NCBI GenBank assembly: GCA_022772675.1
Contig: JALEZW010000004.1
Span: 1 to 35,466 of the forward strand
Reading direction: 5' to 3'
Origin: Agathobacter sp.
GTDB lineage: Bacteria; Bacillota; Clostridia; Lachnospirales; Lachnospiraceae
DNA: 35,466 nt
Positions 6,876 to 15,615 of this stretch are shown in pieces; the first letter of the stretch is position 1, and each line of letters starts with the position of its first letter. The position numbers and the translations under genes are program-made. Below the pieces are notes generated by a model that ran no database searches, was not told the DNA's origin, and worked only from the letters and a program-made list of their open reading frames with translations.

Positions 6876-7994
6876 TTATTGTTCTCCCCATACTTCTTCC
6901 GCAATCTCCTTCACGAGCTTAAGTTTCGCCCACTGTTCCTCCTCTGTAAGTTTGTTTCCAATTTCACAGGATGCAAAACCACACTGTGGACTTAAATATA
7001 ATCTGTCTAACGGAATGTATTTTGCAGCTTCATGTATTCTTGCAATCACTGTTTCCTTATCTTCAAGTTCCGGTGTCTTGGTTGTAATCAGACCAAGAAC
7101 TACCTTCTTATCATTAGATACCTTTGCGAGCGGAGCGAATCCACCGCTTCTTTCATCATCATATTCAAGATACAGTGCATCAACATTTTCCTTTGCAAAT
7201 ACATAATCTGCTACGCTGTCATATGCTCCACTAGCAAAGAATGTGGAATGGTAATTGCCGCGGCAGATATGAGAATTGATAACCATATCATCCGGCTTTC
7301 CTTCAAGTGCCAGATTATTGACTTCCAGAAGCTGCTTTTTAATATCTTCCAAATCCATTCCCAGCAACTGATATCTCTGCTTTGCTGCATCTCCCACGAT
7401 TGCTCCCCAGGTACAATCATCTAACTGAAGGTTACGGCATCCGGCTTCATAAAACTGTTTAATCACGTCCTGATATGCTATGGCAATATCCCTGATTAAT
7501 TCCTCGTTCGTATCATAATATTTTTTTGTAGTTTCATAATTTTGCGGTACAATCATCTGCTGATAAAACTGTGCCGGTGCAGGAATTGTATACTTAGCAA
7601 CGGTATTCTCATCCTCAAACTGCTTTAAGAATTTAAAATATTCCACAAATGGATGTGCTTTTGCTCTTACTTTTCCCACAAGATAAGTATCATCAAGTAC
7701 TGCTAATTCATTGTTAAATTGTACTCCTCCACCTGTTTTTTCATGTGCAACACCCTCAAATCCCCACATGAAATCCAAATGCCAGAATGTTCTTCGAAAC
7801 TCCCCATCTGTAATTACATGGAAGCCTGCCTCCTTTTGTTTTTTAACAATGTCGGTCACTGCTTTATCTGCAATTGTATCCAGTTCCTCTCGGCTTATTA
7901 ACCCTTCTTCAAATTTTACCTTTGCATCTTTCAGTTCCTGTGGTCTTAAAAAACTTCCCACAAAATCGTATCTAAATGGCGTATTTTTTTTCAT
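6876..7994 (-). CDS. MetE-like cobalamin-independent methionine synthase homologue, single domain (YxjG/YxjH type)
   Basis: A 372-residue protein matching only the catalytic C-terminal barrel of MetE, like Bacillus YxjG/YxjH. These are thought to transfer methyl groups to homocysteine or a related thiol. Zinc and catalytic landmarks are visible: HICRGN near residue 242, E in YLEYDDE, and SPQCGFAS near residue 337. The N-terminal FVGSFLRPQELKDA and ITDGEFRR motifs are typical. The start is ATG at 7994 with AAGAGAGG upstream. A MET-box (8085-8099) and promoter (8033-8061) precede it with the same geometry as full-length metE, so both are probably MtaR-controlled. It ends at the bidirectional terminator 6790-6826. 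Methyl donor unknown. Confidence 0.85.
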   Translation of the reverse strand: MKKNTPFRYDFVGSFLRPQELKDAKVKFEEGLISREELDTIADKAVTDIVKKQKEAGFHVITDGEFRRTFWHLDFMWGFEGVAHEKTGGGVQFNNELAVLDDTYLVGKVRAKAHPFVEYFKFLKQFEDENTVAKYTIPAPAQFYQQMIVPQNYETTKKYYDTNEELIRDIAIAYQDVIKQFYEAGCRNLQLDDCTWGAIVGDAAKQRYQLLGMDLEDIKKQLLEVNNLALEGKPDDMVINSHICRGNYHSTFFASGAYDSVADYVFAKENVDALYLEYDDERSGGFAPLAKVSNDKKVVLGLITTKTPELEDKETVIARIHEAAKYIPLDRLYLSPQCGFASCEIGNKLTEEEQWAKLKLVKEIAEEVWGEQ

Positions 7995-8032
7995 CGCAAT
8001 AAACCTCTCTTTTCTGTTTAGTTGATAGGTTT

Positions 8033-8061
8033 ATTGTATAAGGAAATCTCTCGATTGAAAA
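8033..8061 (-). promoter_or_regulatory. Promoter of the MetE-like gene
   Basis: On the minus strand, TTTTCA (8056-8061), a 17-nt spacer and TACAAT (8033-8038). The MET-box centre at 8092 lies 59 nt upstream of the distal edge of the -10, exactly as at metE. Confidence 0.55.
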
Positions 8062-8084
8062 ATACAAATTTCTGTTGCTTTACC

Positions 8085-8099
8085 ATAGTTTCAAACTAT
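8085..8099. promoter_or_regulatory. MET-box (MtaR/MetR-type operator)
   Basis: ATAGTTT-C-AAACTAT is a perfect palindrome matching the streptococcal MET-box TATAGTTTNAAACTATA bound by the LysR-type regulator MtaR/MetR. Its centre is 98 nt upstream of the MetE-like start codon. With the upstream CC it reads CCATAGTTT, identical to the metE site. Confidence 0.75.
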
Positions 8100-8142
8100 T
8101 GCAAAGCATATCTTTCGTGGCATTCTATTCTGCTTATTTTTC

Positions 8143-9036
8143 TTAATGTACCTTATCCAAAACTGCCATTTTAAACTGTCTTGCTGCAGCAGAAAGTGGT
8201 CTGTGAAAATCATATACCATGCATATATTTCGTTCCGGAATCTCTTCCTGCAATGATATTTGTACAATTTCTTTTTTCATAATAGCATCCTGTGCCATTG
8301 CTTCAGGCATGAACGCAAGACCTAGTTCGCACTTTACTAACGGTAATATCTGGTCAGTTGTTGCAACTTCCGTATCCGGTTCCAATTCAAGACCACATGA
8401 GAGAAACAACTTATTGTAAAACTGAAATGTCATCGTTTCCCGTCCCAGACATATCAACGGATAGTTTTTTAATTCTTTCATAGAAATCTGCTGACTTCCT
8501 AATGCAGTAAATGTCTTTCCTCCTACAAGAATCTCACGAAATGACTTAAGCATGATTCCCTTTAATGGTGTATTTACTTCTGTCGGAGTTGTCACAATTG
8601 CAAAATCAACCTTCCCACTTTTTACTGCATCAATCGCCTGAGGTGTAGAGTGATTATATATTTTCAGGCGGATTCCCGGGTAATTCATGTGAAAATTCTT
8701 CAGTTTGTCCAAAAGAAATATATTTAGTGCGGTTTCACTTGCTCCGATTGAAATACTTCCACCTGAAAGGTCAACACTATCCGTCAGCTCCTCTTCTGCC
8801 GCAATAATTTGAGACATTGCAGCGGAGATATGGACAAATAATTTTTCTCCTTCCGGTGTCAACTGAATGCCACGATTCGTACGGACAAATAATGTGCAAT
8901 GCAACTGTTGTTCCAAACAGTTCATTGCCCTCGTAACATTAGGCTGACTGTTTCCCAATGCTCTTGCTGCTTTCGTAAAATTTCCATATTTTGCAACAAA
9001 ATAAAAAATCTTATAATACTCAAAATTTACATTCAA
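8143..9036 (-). CDS. LysR family transcriptional regulator (divergent from the chimeric aminotransferase/purA–pyrBI operon)
   Basis: About 297 residues with an N-terminal winged helix-turn-helix (FTKAARALGNSQPNVTRAMNCLEQQL) and a substrate-binding domain, standard LysR length. The likely start is a TTG at 9036, 9 nt after AAGGAG. A second TTG at 9042 is too close to that site. It closely resembles the LysR at 14594-15499 (shared YYxIFYxVAKY start and TADQILP-type motif), so the two are paralogues. It is transcribed divergently from the aminotransferase/purA chimera. The 160-bp gap holds a TGATATATCA palindrome upstream of a good promoter, so local control of that operon is likely. The ligand is unknown. 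Confidence 0.9.
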   Translation of the reverse strand: MNVNFEYYKIFYFVAKYGNFTKAARALGNSQPNVTRAMNCLEQQLHCTLFVRTNRGIQLTPEGEKLFVHISAAMSQIIAAEEELTDSVDLSGGSISIGASETALNIFLLDKLKNFHMNYPGIRLKIYNHSTPQAIDAVKSGKVDFAIVTTPTEVNTPLKGIMLKSFREILVGGKTFTALGSQQISMKELKNYPLICLGRETMTFQFYNKLFLSCGLELEPDTEVATTDQILPLVKCELGLAFMPEAMAQDAIMKKEIVQISLQEEIPERNICMVYDFHRPLSAAARQFKMAVLDKVH

Positions 9037-9111
9037 TGCCAAAATCTCCTTGTATTTTCTAATACGGCAAACACATCCTACGCAATCTCTGTCATATCAT
9101 ATTGTTATGTC

Positions 9112-9159
9112 TGATATATCAATAATAGTTTTTACACATTTCAATGCCATTAGTATAAT
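9112..9159 (+). promoter_or_regulatory. Operator-like palindrome and promoter for the chimera-pyrBI operon
   Basis: A near-ideal sigma-A promoter: TTTACA (9131-9136), 17-nt spacer, TATAAT (9154-9159). The perfect palindrome TGATATATCA (9112-9121) ends 10 nt upstream of the -35, a typical place for a LysR-type site controlled by the divergent regulator. Confidence 0.75.
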
Positions 9160-9202
9160 TTTTCTTGGCAAAAAAAGCAAGTGCAGATTAGGAGGTCTGA
9201 TT

Positions 9203-9787
9203 ATGAAGTCATACAAAGAATTAACCAAGAACGAATTATTGGAGTTAAAGAATCATCTTGAAGATGAGTATAAGGAGGTATCTTCCAAAGGATTAAAACT
9301 GGACATGTCAAGAGGAAAACCATCGTCCGCACAGTTGGAATTATCCAGCGATATGTTAGATATATTAAACAGTTCATCTGATTTAAAATCAGAGAATGGA
9401 CTTGATGTGAGAAACTATGGTTGCCTTGACGGTATCCCGGAAGCTAAGAAATTAATGGCTGATATTGTGGGAGTATCCCCTGAAAACATTATTGTATGTG
9501 GTAACTCCAGCCTTAACATAATGTATGATATAGTTTCCCGTTCTATGGTATTTGGAGTGTTGGGTGAAACTCCATGGAGTAAGTTAGATATGGAACATGT
9601 TACACCGGTTGTGGAGATGGTTCCCGGATGGCAGCAGGATATCACAAACTGCAGACGATTTCAGGAATTACCTCAAAAAGCCAAAGACTATGTTCATTAT
9701 CTGGAAGAACTTCTGGAACATGAAATACAGTTTATTTCTGTCGGTGCAAAACGTGATGAATATATATTAAAAGGAGCATGGTTATGA
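9203..9787 (+). pseudogene. Chimeric remnant: aminotransferase N-terminus fused in frame to adenylosuccinate synthetase C-terminus
   Basis: One 194-residue ORF with an AGGAGG site before ATG at 9203. Residues 1 to about 129 match the start of a class I/II PLP aminotransferase of the type common in Lachnospiraceae (LKLDMSRGKP, RNYGCLDGIPEAKKLMADI, GNSSLNIMYD, GVLGETPWSKLD). From about 132 it becomes the C-terminus of PurA ([40 protein letters not shown]). The PLP lysine and all PurA GTP and IMP catalytic parts are absent, so neither activity should remain. The junction is near nt 9590. Its stop overlaps the pyrB start (ATGA at 9784-9787). It therefore looks like the scar of a deletion that placed pyrBI behind the aminotransferase promoter, and its translation may still feed pyrB. 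Confidence 0.8.
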
Positions 9788-10731
9788 GACATTTAATAGA
9801 TCCAATGGATTTTACAGATAAAGAGACACTAATGGTTCTGGATTTAGCCGATCGAATTGCTGCAAATCCTTCACAGTATTCCCATGTGGCAGAAGGTAAG
9901 AAACTTGCCACACTATTCTATGAACCAAGTACCCGAACTCGTCTTTCCTTTGAGTCAGCAATGTTAAGTCTTGGAGGAACAACACTTGGATTTTCAGGTG
10001 CAGACCAGTCCAGTGCAACAAAAGGAGAAACCGTTGCAGATACGGCAAGAGTCGTAAGCTGCTATGCAGATATTATTGCTATGAGGCATCCCAAGGAAGG
10101 TGCACCACTCCGGGCTTCCATGTTTTCACGGGTTCCGGTTATTAACGCAGGTGATGGTGGACATAATCATCCTACCCAGACTTTGATTGATTTAATGACC
10201 ATTCGTCAGCGAAAGAATCGACTCGATCACCTTACAATTGGATTCTGCGGTGATTTAAAATTTGGACGAACAGTTCATTCTCTGGTTAACAGCCTTGTAC
10301 GTTACCCTGATAATCAGTTCTATTTTATTTCTCCTGAAGAACTCAGGATTCCAGACTATCTTATCGAAGATACCTTAAAGCCTACTGCCACACCTTATCA
10401 GGAAGTGACCAGTCTGGAAGATACCCTTCCTAAACTTGATGTCCTTTATATGACACGGGTTCAGAAAGAACGATTTTTTAATGAAGAAGATTATATACGA
10501 CTTAAGGGAATTTATACACTAACTGCTGACAAATTGCAACTTGCATCAAATAATATGCCTGTACTTCATCCTCTTCCACGAGTTGATGAGATCTCTATTG
10601 ATGTGGATATGGACAAAAGAGCTGCCTATTTTGATCAGGTGCAAAACGGTGTTTATGTTCGCATGGCTTTAATTATGGCATTATTAGGATTAACTGACCC
10701 ACAGACCGGAAAGGAGGTTGCTCTATGTTAA
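9784..10731 (+). CDS. pyrB: Aspartate carbamoyltransferase catalytic subunit
   Basis: PyrB condenses carbamoyl phosphate and aspartate to carbamoyl aspartate, the committed step of pyrimidine synthesis. 315 residues, full length. The carbamoyl-phosphate loop is STRTRLSFE (S49 on), with the H-P-T-Q-T motif near residue 126 ([13 protein letters not shown]) and HPLPR near 262. The start is taken at 9784 ([10 protein letters not shown]) because AAAGGAG is 7 nt upstream; the ATG at 9778 is only 1 nt from it. The start overlaps the stop of the chimeric ORF (ATGA), and the end overlaps pyrI by 7 nt. Expression therefore depends on the promoter at 9131-9159. No pyrimidine attenuator was seen. Confidence 0.97.
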   Translation: MRHLIDPMDFTDKETLMVLDLADRIAANPSQYSHVAEGKKLATLFYEPSTRTRLSFESAMLSLGGTTLGFSGADQSSATKGETVADTARVVSCYADIIAMRHPKEGAPLRASMFSRVPVINAGDGGHNHPTQTLIDLMTIRQRKNRLDHLTIGFCGDLKFGRTVHSLVNSLVRYPDNQFYFISPEELRIPDYLIEDTLKPTATPYQEVTSLEDTLPKLDVLYMTRVQKERFFNEEDYIRLKGIYTLTADKLQLASNNMPVLHPLPRVDEISIDVDMDKRAAYFDQVQNGVYVRMALIMALLGLTDPQTGKEVALC

Positions 10732-11150
10732 ATGTAGAAGAAATTCAAAACGGAGTTGTGATTGATCATATCACACCAGGGAAAGGTTTGGAAATATACC
10801 GAATGCTGCATTTGGAGGAACAGCCTCAGTCTGTGGCTTTATTGCAATCGGTAAAAAGTCAAAAATATGGAAGTAAAGACTTGATCAAGATTGAAGGAGA
10901 ATATCTTCCAGAACGCTTAGATATATTGGGATATCTGGATGAAAGGATTACATTAATCTATATTCAGAATAATCATGTAGTCAATAAGTTTCACCCAACT
11001 CCTCCTATGGAGTTAAAAAATGTAATCAAATGTACAAATCCCAGGTGTATTACCAGTATAGAATCAAACTGTGAACACATTTTTTGTCTGTCAAAATCAA
11101 AAAAGTATCGTTGCATTTACTGCAATCAGGAAATGACAGCCAAAAAATAA
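10725..11150 (+). CDS. pyrI: Aspartate carbamoyltransferase regulatory subunit
   Basis: PyrI binds nucleotides (CTP inhibition, ATP activation) and holds the ATCase holoenzyme together. 141 residues with an N-terminal ferredoxin-like nucleotide domain. The C-terminal zinc site is C-x4-C (CTNPRC) and C-x2-C (CIYC), as in the E. coli protein. It overlaps the pyrB end by 7 nt with AAAGGAGG just upstream. A terminator follows at 11157-11183, so pyrBI end the transcript. The presence of pyrI suggests a class B, allosterically regulated enzyme. Confidence 0.96.
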   Translation: MLNVEEIQNGVVIDHITPGKGLEIYRMLHLEEQPQSVALLQSVKSQKYGSKDLIKIEGEYLPERLDILGYLDERITLIYIQNNHVVNKFHPTPPMELKNVIKCTNPRCITSIESNCEHIFCLSKSKKYRCIYCNQEMTAKK

Positions 11151-11156
11151 TTAGTA

Positions 11157-11183
11157 AAGGGACTATCATAATGACAGTCCCTT
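11157..11183. terminator. Bidirectional terminator between pyrI and metE
   Basis: AAGGGACT...AGTCCCTT, with the inner TCAT/ATGA also pairing. It sits between the convergent 3' ends of pyrI (plus) and metE (minus). T-rich sequence follows on the plus side; the minus side gives TTTACTAATTATTTTTT. Confidence 0.8.
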
Positions 11184-11187
11184 ATTC

Positions 11188-13458
11188 TTATAAATTTTCT
11201 TTTATCTTTTTCGCTGCTTCCACCATATTTTTAAGGCTGGCTTTCGTTTCCGGTACATCTCTTGTCTTTAATCCACAGTCCGGATTTACCCACAGCTTAT
11301 CTCTGTCGATTTTAGAGAGCATTACATTTAATGCTTTCACAATCTCCTCCACTGACGGTACTCTCGGTGAATGGATATCATATACACCAGGACCTACTTC
11401 TGTTTCAAAATGGTTTTCCTTTAATGAATCTAATATCTGCAAATCCGAACGGGATGCCTCAAAGGTAATCACGTCTGCATCCATGTTATCAATCGCCGGA
11501 ATAATATCCGTAAATTCGCTATAACACATATGGGTATGTATCTGGGTTTCCGGTTTTACACCGCTGTGTGTCAGGCGGAATGCAGGAATGGCAAAATCAA
11601 GATACTCACAATACCAGTCAGATTTTCTAAGCGGAAGCTTTTCCCTTAATGCCGCTTCATCAATCTGAATGATACGAATTCCGTTTTTCTCCAAGTCAAG
11701 CACCTCATCCCTGATCGCTAATGCAATCTGGGAAATAGACTCTTTGATGGAAATATCTTCTCTTGGGAATGACCAGTTTAAAATGGTAACCGGTCCTGTA
11801 AGCATTCCTTTTACTTGCTTTTCAGTCTGTGACTGTGCAAAAACTGACCATTCTACTGTAATCGGCTTTTCTCTGTACACATCACCCCAGATAATTGGCG
11901 GTTTCACACATCTTGTACCATAGGACTGTACCCATGCTTTTTCCGTAAACAGAAAACCACCTAAGGCTTCTCCGAAATACTCCACCATATCATTTCTTTC
12001 ATATTCACCATGAACCAGCACATCCAGTCCGATTTCTTCCTGCCATTTGATGCATTCAGCTATTTTCTTCTTGTTAAATGCCTCATATTCTTCTTTGGAT
12101 ATCTCTCCTTTGCGGTATGCAGTACGGTTTGCTTTTACATCCTTTGTCTGTGGGAATGAACCGATTGTAGTAGTTGGAAGCTCAGGAATCCCAAGTGCTT
12201 TTTTCTGTAACTTTTGACGTTCGCTTCGCTTGGGAAGTCTGATATAATCTTTCTCGGTTACCTGGGAAAGTCTCTCTTTCACGTCTTCATTTTTACAATT
12301 TCTCTTTTCTGCAAAAAGCTTTTCATTGTTCTTATATGTTTCATCTGTACTATAATCACTGCACTGTGCAAGTTGCTTTAATTCCTTTAACTCTGTCAAC
12401 TTTTCATGCGCAAAAGCAAAATGAGATAAATACTCCTGAGACAATACGGTTTCATTTTCCATAGTATACGGAACATGCAAAAGGGAGCAGGATGTGGACA
12501 ATACCGTCTGTATTCCTTTTTCCTTTAATACATCCAATATTTGTAATGTATCCTTATAATGATTTTTCCAAATATTCTTTCCATTTACCAAGCCTGCAAA
12601 AAGCAGCTTATCCTTTGGAAAACCATGATTTTCTATCAGATGATATGTCTCTTTTCCTTCCACAAAGTCAAGTCCGATACCATCAAATGGCATCTTTATC
12701 AAATCTTGATATACATCTCTCACATCCCCAAAATAGGTTTGCAACAGGATGCTACATTTATCCTTTACCGGAAGAATCCCGTCATAAAGTCTATGAAACA
12801 GTTCCAACTCTTCCTGATTCATGTCCAGAACAAGTGCCGGTTCATCAAACTGTATCCATGCAATTTCGTATTCCTCACACTTTTTAATCAGCTCCTGATA
12901 AGCGTGGATTACTGCAACTTCAAAATCTCTAACAGTTTTTTCTCCCGTATACCGACATAGCTTTAACAATGTATAGGCTCCAATTACAACAGGTTTCGTT
13001 TCAATTCCAAGCTCTTTTGCTTCCGTATACTCATCCCACAGCTTGTTCCCTGAAAGCGTAATCTGCATATCGTCCTCTACCTCTGGAACAATATAATGAT
13101 AGTTTGTGTTAAACCATTTTTTCATGGCAAGAGCCTTTACATCTCCCATAGCTCCCTGATAACCACGAGCCATTGCAAAGTAAGTATCCAGTTCAGAAAG
13201 ACCAAGCTTCTTATAACGCTTCGGTACAATTCCAAATATGACCGCTGTATCCAGCATAATATCATAATAAGAAAAATCATTGCTGGATATATAATCTATG
13301 CCTGCTTCTTTTTGTTTCAGCCAATGCGTGCTACGCAAAGACTTCGCCGTATCCTTAAGCTCCTCTGTCGTAATCTCTTTTCTAAAATATTTCTCAGAAG
13401 CAAACTTTAATTCCCTTAAAGCTCCGACTCTGGGAAAGCCAATCACTGATGTCTGCAT
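11188..13458 (-). CDS. metE: Cobalamin-independent methionine synthase (5-methyltetrahydropteroyltriglutamate-homocysteine methyltransferase)
   Basis: MetE makes methionine by direct methyl transfer from methyl-tetrahydrofolate to homocysteine without vitamin B12. 756 residues, full length, with both barrel domains: an N-terminal [18 protein letters not shown] and a C-terminal [10 protein letters not shown]. Zinc ligands are visible as HTHMC (around residues 639-643), the E of TFEASRSD, and C in NPDCGLKTR (near 728). The start has TTAGGAGGAC upstream. A MET-box (13548-13566) and promoter (13498-13527) precede it, implying MtaR activation when methionine is scarce. The regulator gene lies immediately upstream in the same direction. 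It is unusual as probable mobile-element cargo. Confidence 0.97.
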   Translation of the reverse strand: MQTSVIGFPRVGALRELKFASEKYFRKEITTEELKDTAKSLRSTHWLKQKEAGIDYISSNDFSYYDIMLDTAVIFGIVPKRYKKLGLSELDTYFAMARGYQGAMGDVKALAMKKWFNTNYHYIVPEVEDDMQITLSGNKLWDEYTEAKELGIETKPVVIGAYTLLKLCRYTGEKTVRDFEVAVIHAYQELIKKCEEYEIAWIQFDEPALVLDMNQEELELFHRLYDGILPVKDKCSILLQTYFGDVRDVYQDLIKMPFDGIGLDFVEGKETYHLIENHGFPKDKLLFAGLVNGKNIWKNHYKDTLQILDVLKEKGIQTVLSTSCSLLHVPYTMENETVLSQEYLSHFAFAHEKLTELKELKQLAQCSDYSTDETYKNNEKLFAEKRNCKNEDVKERLSQVTEKDYIRLPKRSERQKLQKKALGIPELPTTTIGSFPQTKDVKANRTAYRKGEISKEEYEAFNKKKIAECIKWQEEIGLDVLVHGEYERNDMVEYFGEALGGFLFTEKAWVQSYGTRCVKPPIIWGDVYREKPITVEWSVFAQSQTEKQVKGMLTGPVTILNWSFPREDISIKESISQIALAIRDEVLDLEKNGIRIIQIDEAALREKLPLRKSDWYCEYLDFAIPAFRLTHSGVKPETQIHTHMCYSEFTDIIPAIDNMDADVITFEASRSDLQILDSLKENHFETEVGPGVYDIHSPRVPSVEEIVKALNVMLSKIDRDKLWVNPDCGLKTRDVPETKASLKNMVEAAKKIKENL

Positions 13459-13497
13459 AATGTCCTCCTAATCCTGAATAATAATTTCTTGTTTTTT

Positions 13498-13527
13498 ATT
13501 ATAATTTGTATCTGATTTCTTGTATAA
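13498..13527 (-). promoter_or_regulatory. metE promoter
   Basis: Minus-strand TTATAC (13522-13527), 18-nt spacer, TATAAT (13498-13503). The weak -35 fits an activator-dependent promoter. The MET-box centre at 13557 falls at roughly -66 from the expected start, the usual place for LysR-type activators. Confidence 0.6.
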
Positions 13528-13532
13528 TATAT

Positions 13533-13575
13533 AAAAAAGTAGGCTATCCATAGTTTTAAACTATGGTCAGCCCAC
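13533..13575 (-). terminator. mtaR-like gene terminator whose stem is the metE MET-box
   Basis: Read on the minus strand just after the mtaR-like stop, GTGGGCT, GA and CCATAG pair with CTATGG, AT and AGCCTAC. TTTTTTATA follows. The outer 7-bp arm has one mismatch. This is a rho-independent terminator, and its central part is the MET-box at 13548-13566. Confidence 0.75.
13548..13566. promoter_or_regulatory. MET-box upstream of metE
   Basis: CCATAGTTT-T-AAACTATGG is a perfect 19-nt palindrome matching the MtaR/MetR MET-box TATAGTTTNAAACTATA in its core. The centre is 99 nt upstream of the metE ATG, against 98 nt for the site at 8085-8099. Confidence 0.8.
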
Positions 13576-13580
13576 CTAGG

Positions 13581-14597
13581 TTAGTGCAGTTTCCTGATAT
13601 GTTCTTTTACAACATTTTCGACATCACACAGCATTTCTCCATTTTTACCTAATTCATTAAATCTACCCCTTCGCTCCAGCTTTTTTCCTGGTAAGTCTGA
13701 CTTTGTGTACTTTTTCAAGGCTTCCAGATAGGTATTTCCAAGTCTGCTGATAAGACCTTTCCTATGGGTAATGTATCCGATACGCATATCATTTTCTTCC
13801 GCCAGCGGCACAGCAATAATATCTTTTCCATTCAGCTTTCTATCAATGATACCGCTGCATACCGTATACCCATTCAGACCTATTAACAGATTAAATAAGG
13901 TTGCCCTGTCCCGTACCCGGATATTTTTCTTTCGTTCCGAAGACGAAAATATTTCCTCCGAAAAATAAAATGAATTATGTTCTCCCTGTTCAAAAGACAG
14001 GTAAGGATATGGTTCCAATTCTTCATTAGTTATCACAGATTGCTCTGCAAGAGGATGATTACTGCTGATAAACACATGAGGCTTTGCAATGAAAAGCTCA
14101 TGAAACTCCAAATCATGGGACTTTAGAATTTTATTAATTACTGCTTCATTGAAGCTGTTCAAAAACAAAATTCCTATTTCACTTTTCATCTTTGCCACAT
14201 CCTCTATGATTTCATAGGTTTGTGTCTCTCTAAGGCTGAAATCATATTCATCCTGTCCATATTTCTTAATCAGATCAACAAAGGCATTCACTGCAAAAGA
14301 ATAGTGCTGTGTGGATACACAAAACTGCTTTTTTCCACCCTCACTGCTCTTGTATTTTTCTTCCAGAATTGCCGCCTGCTCCAGTACCTGTCTGGCATAT
14401 CCAAGAAAATCTTCTCCTTCTTTTGAAATGGAAATTCCCTTATTGCTTCTGTTGAAAATCTGTATATTCATTTCTTTTTCCAGCTCATGAATTGCATTCG
14501 TAAGACTGGGTTGCGATATATATAATTCCTGAGCCGCTTCTGTAATTGTTCCGGTTTCTGCAACAGTAATCACATATCTTAACTGTTGTAATGTCAT
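13581..14597 (-). CDS. LysR-type methionine regulator, MtaR/MetR-like
   Basis: 338 residues. The helix-turn-helix is at about 15-40 (GTITEAAQELYISQPSLTNAIHELE). The effector domain strongly resembles streptococcal MtaR/CmbR: FCVSTQHYSFAVNAFVDL, SEIGILFLNSFN, the SFYFSEEIF segment and DRATLFNLLIGLNGYT. MtaR activates methionine biosynthesis and uptake genes through MET-boxes, and two such boxes lie in this window, so the assignment is supported from both sides. The real start is 14597 (GGGGTGG upstream, MTLQQLRYV); a longer reading into the preceding gene is an artefact. It overlaps the upstream LysR gene by ATGA. The C-terminus has about 35 extra residues beyond the usual LysR end. Its terminator doubles as the metE operator. 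Confidence 0.85.
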   Translation of the reverse strand: MTLQQLRYVITVAETGTITEAAQELYISQPSLTNAIHELEKEMNIQIFNRSNKGISISKEGEDFLGYARQVLEQAAILEEKYKSSEGGKKQFCVSTQHYSFAVNAFVDLIKKYGQDEYDFSLRETQTYEIIEDVAKMKSEIGILFLNSFNEAVINKILKSHDLEFHELFIAKPHVFISSNHPLAEQSVITNEELEPYPYLSFEQGEHNSFYFSEEIFSSSERKKNIRVRDRATLFNLLIGLNGYTVCSGIIDRKLNGKDIIAVPLAEENDMRIGYITHRKGLISRLGNTYLEALKKYTKSDLPGKKLERRGRFNELGKNGEMLCDVENVVKEHIRKLH

Positions 14598-15499
14598 TTT
14601 TCCACCCCGTTTCCTGTAATCAGATATTGTTTCAATTCTCTGGCTGCTGCATTCAGTGTTTTCGTGGAATCCTCCAGAATAACAATTTCCCGTTCCAGTT
14701 GTATGCCCTCCACATTCAGTTGGACTAATACTCCCTGTTCCAATTCCTGCCTTGCCATAAATTCCGGCAGAAAACCTACGCCCAGTCCACCCTTTATCAT
14801 GGGCAGAATCTGGTCTGCAGTTGCAACATCTATATCCGGCAACCACTCCACCCCAAATGGTAAAAACAATTTTGAATACAATTCATAGGTTTTCGTGTGG
14901 CGTCCCAATCCAATAATGGGGTATTTTTTCATATCCGCAGGCTGTATCTCTAACTTTTTAGAAAACGAAGTATTAGCCGATGCAACCGGAATTTCCTGAA
15001 AACAACCTATCGTAATTTTGCTAAAGCCTGATGGTATATCCATTGGAGAAGTCACAACCGCAAAGTCTGCAACTCCTTTGCGTAGTGTCTGAACTGTTTC
15101 CGGCGTGGACTCATTTGTGATGAAAAGATGAATTCCAGGGAAAGATTTTCGAAACTCAATCAATGTATCCATAAGAATACCGTGCAAAGCAGTTTCAGTA
15201 GTACTGATACGTATTGTTCCGGTATTCATGCTGCTATAGCCGGCAATTTCTTCCTCTGCTTCTTTTAACTGTGTATACGCAATAGATACATGTGCAAAAA
15301 GTCTCTCACCCTCCGGTGTAAGCGTGATTCCTCTGTTAGAACGTATCATAAGTTTGCAATTAAGCTGATCTTCCAGCTTATTCATAAATTTTGTAATGTT
15401 CGGCTGATTGCTGTGCAATATTTCAGCAGCCTGAGAAATACTTTTATATTTCGCAACATAATAAAATATTCTGTAATAATCGTAAGTAATGTGCTCCAT
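14594..15499 (-). CDS. LysR family transcriptional regulator (paralogue of the one at 8143-9036)
   Basis: 301 residues: an N-terminal helix-turn-helix (SISQAAEILHSNQPNITKFMNKLE), then a LysR substrate-binding domain. It shares the YYRIFYYVAKY start and the ATADQILPMIKGGLGVGFLPE motif with the LysR at 8143-9036. Its stop overlaps the start of the mtaR-like gene (ATGA at 14594-14597), so the two regulators form an operon. It is divergent from the kinase-like/MATE operon. The 116-bp gap contains an inverted repeat over the -35 box of that operon (15514-15555), so it most likely controls those genes. Inducer unknown. Confidence 0.9.
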   Translation of the reverse strand: MEHITYDYYRIFYYVAKYKSISQAAEILHSNQPNITKFMNKLEDQLNCKLMIRSNRGITLTPEGERLFAHVSIAYTQLKEAEEEIAGYSSMNTGTIRISTTETALHGILMDTLIEFRKSFPGIHLFITNESTPETVQTLRKGVADFAVVTSPMDIPSGFSKITIGCFQEIPVASANTSFSKKLEIQPADMKKYPIIGLGRHTKTYELYSKLFLPFGVEWLPDIDVATADQILPMIKGGLGVGFLPEFMARQELEQGVLVQLNVEGIQLEREIVILEDSTKTLNAAARELKQYLITGNGVEK

Positions 15500-15513
15500 T
15501 TTATGGCTCCTTA

Positions 15514-15555
15514 TGTAAAATGTGTATATTCATTATTCACTATATGTATTTTACA
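15514..15555. promoter_or_regulatory. Inverted repeat over the -35 of the kinase-like/MATE operon
   Basis: TGTAAAATGTGTATA (15514-15528) and TATATGTATTTTACA (15541-15555) are reverse complements with three mismatches. The right arm covers the -35 TTTACA. It is a good candidate for the binding site of the divergent LysR regulator. Confidence 0.5.
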
Positions 15556-15578
15556 CCTTCTAATCAGGAGTATATACT
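15550..15578 (+). promoter_or_regulatory. Promoter of the kinase-like/MATE operon
   Basis: TTTACA (15550-15555), 17-nt spacer, TATACT (15573-15578), 37 nt before the start codon at 15616. Confidence 0.7.
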
Positions 15579-15615
15579 AAATTATAGAAAAAAAGCAATA
15601 CAAGGAGTGATGATT

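Noticed and set aside
12492..12960. Open frames on the plus strand within metE
   Set aside because: They are shadows of a full-length, clearly recognisable metE on the minus strand.
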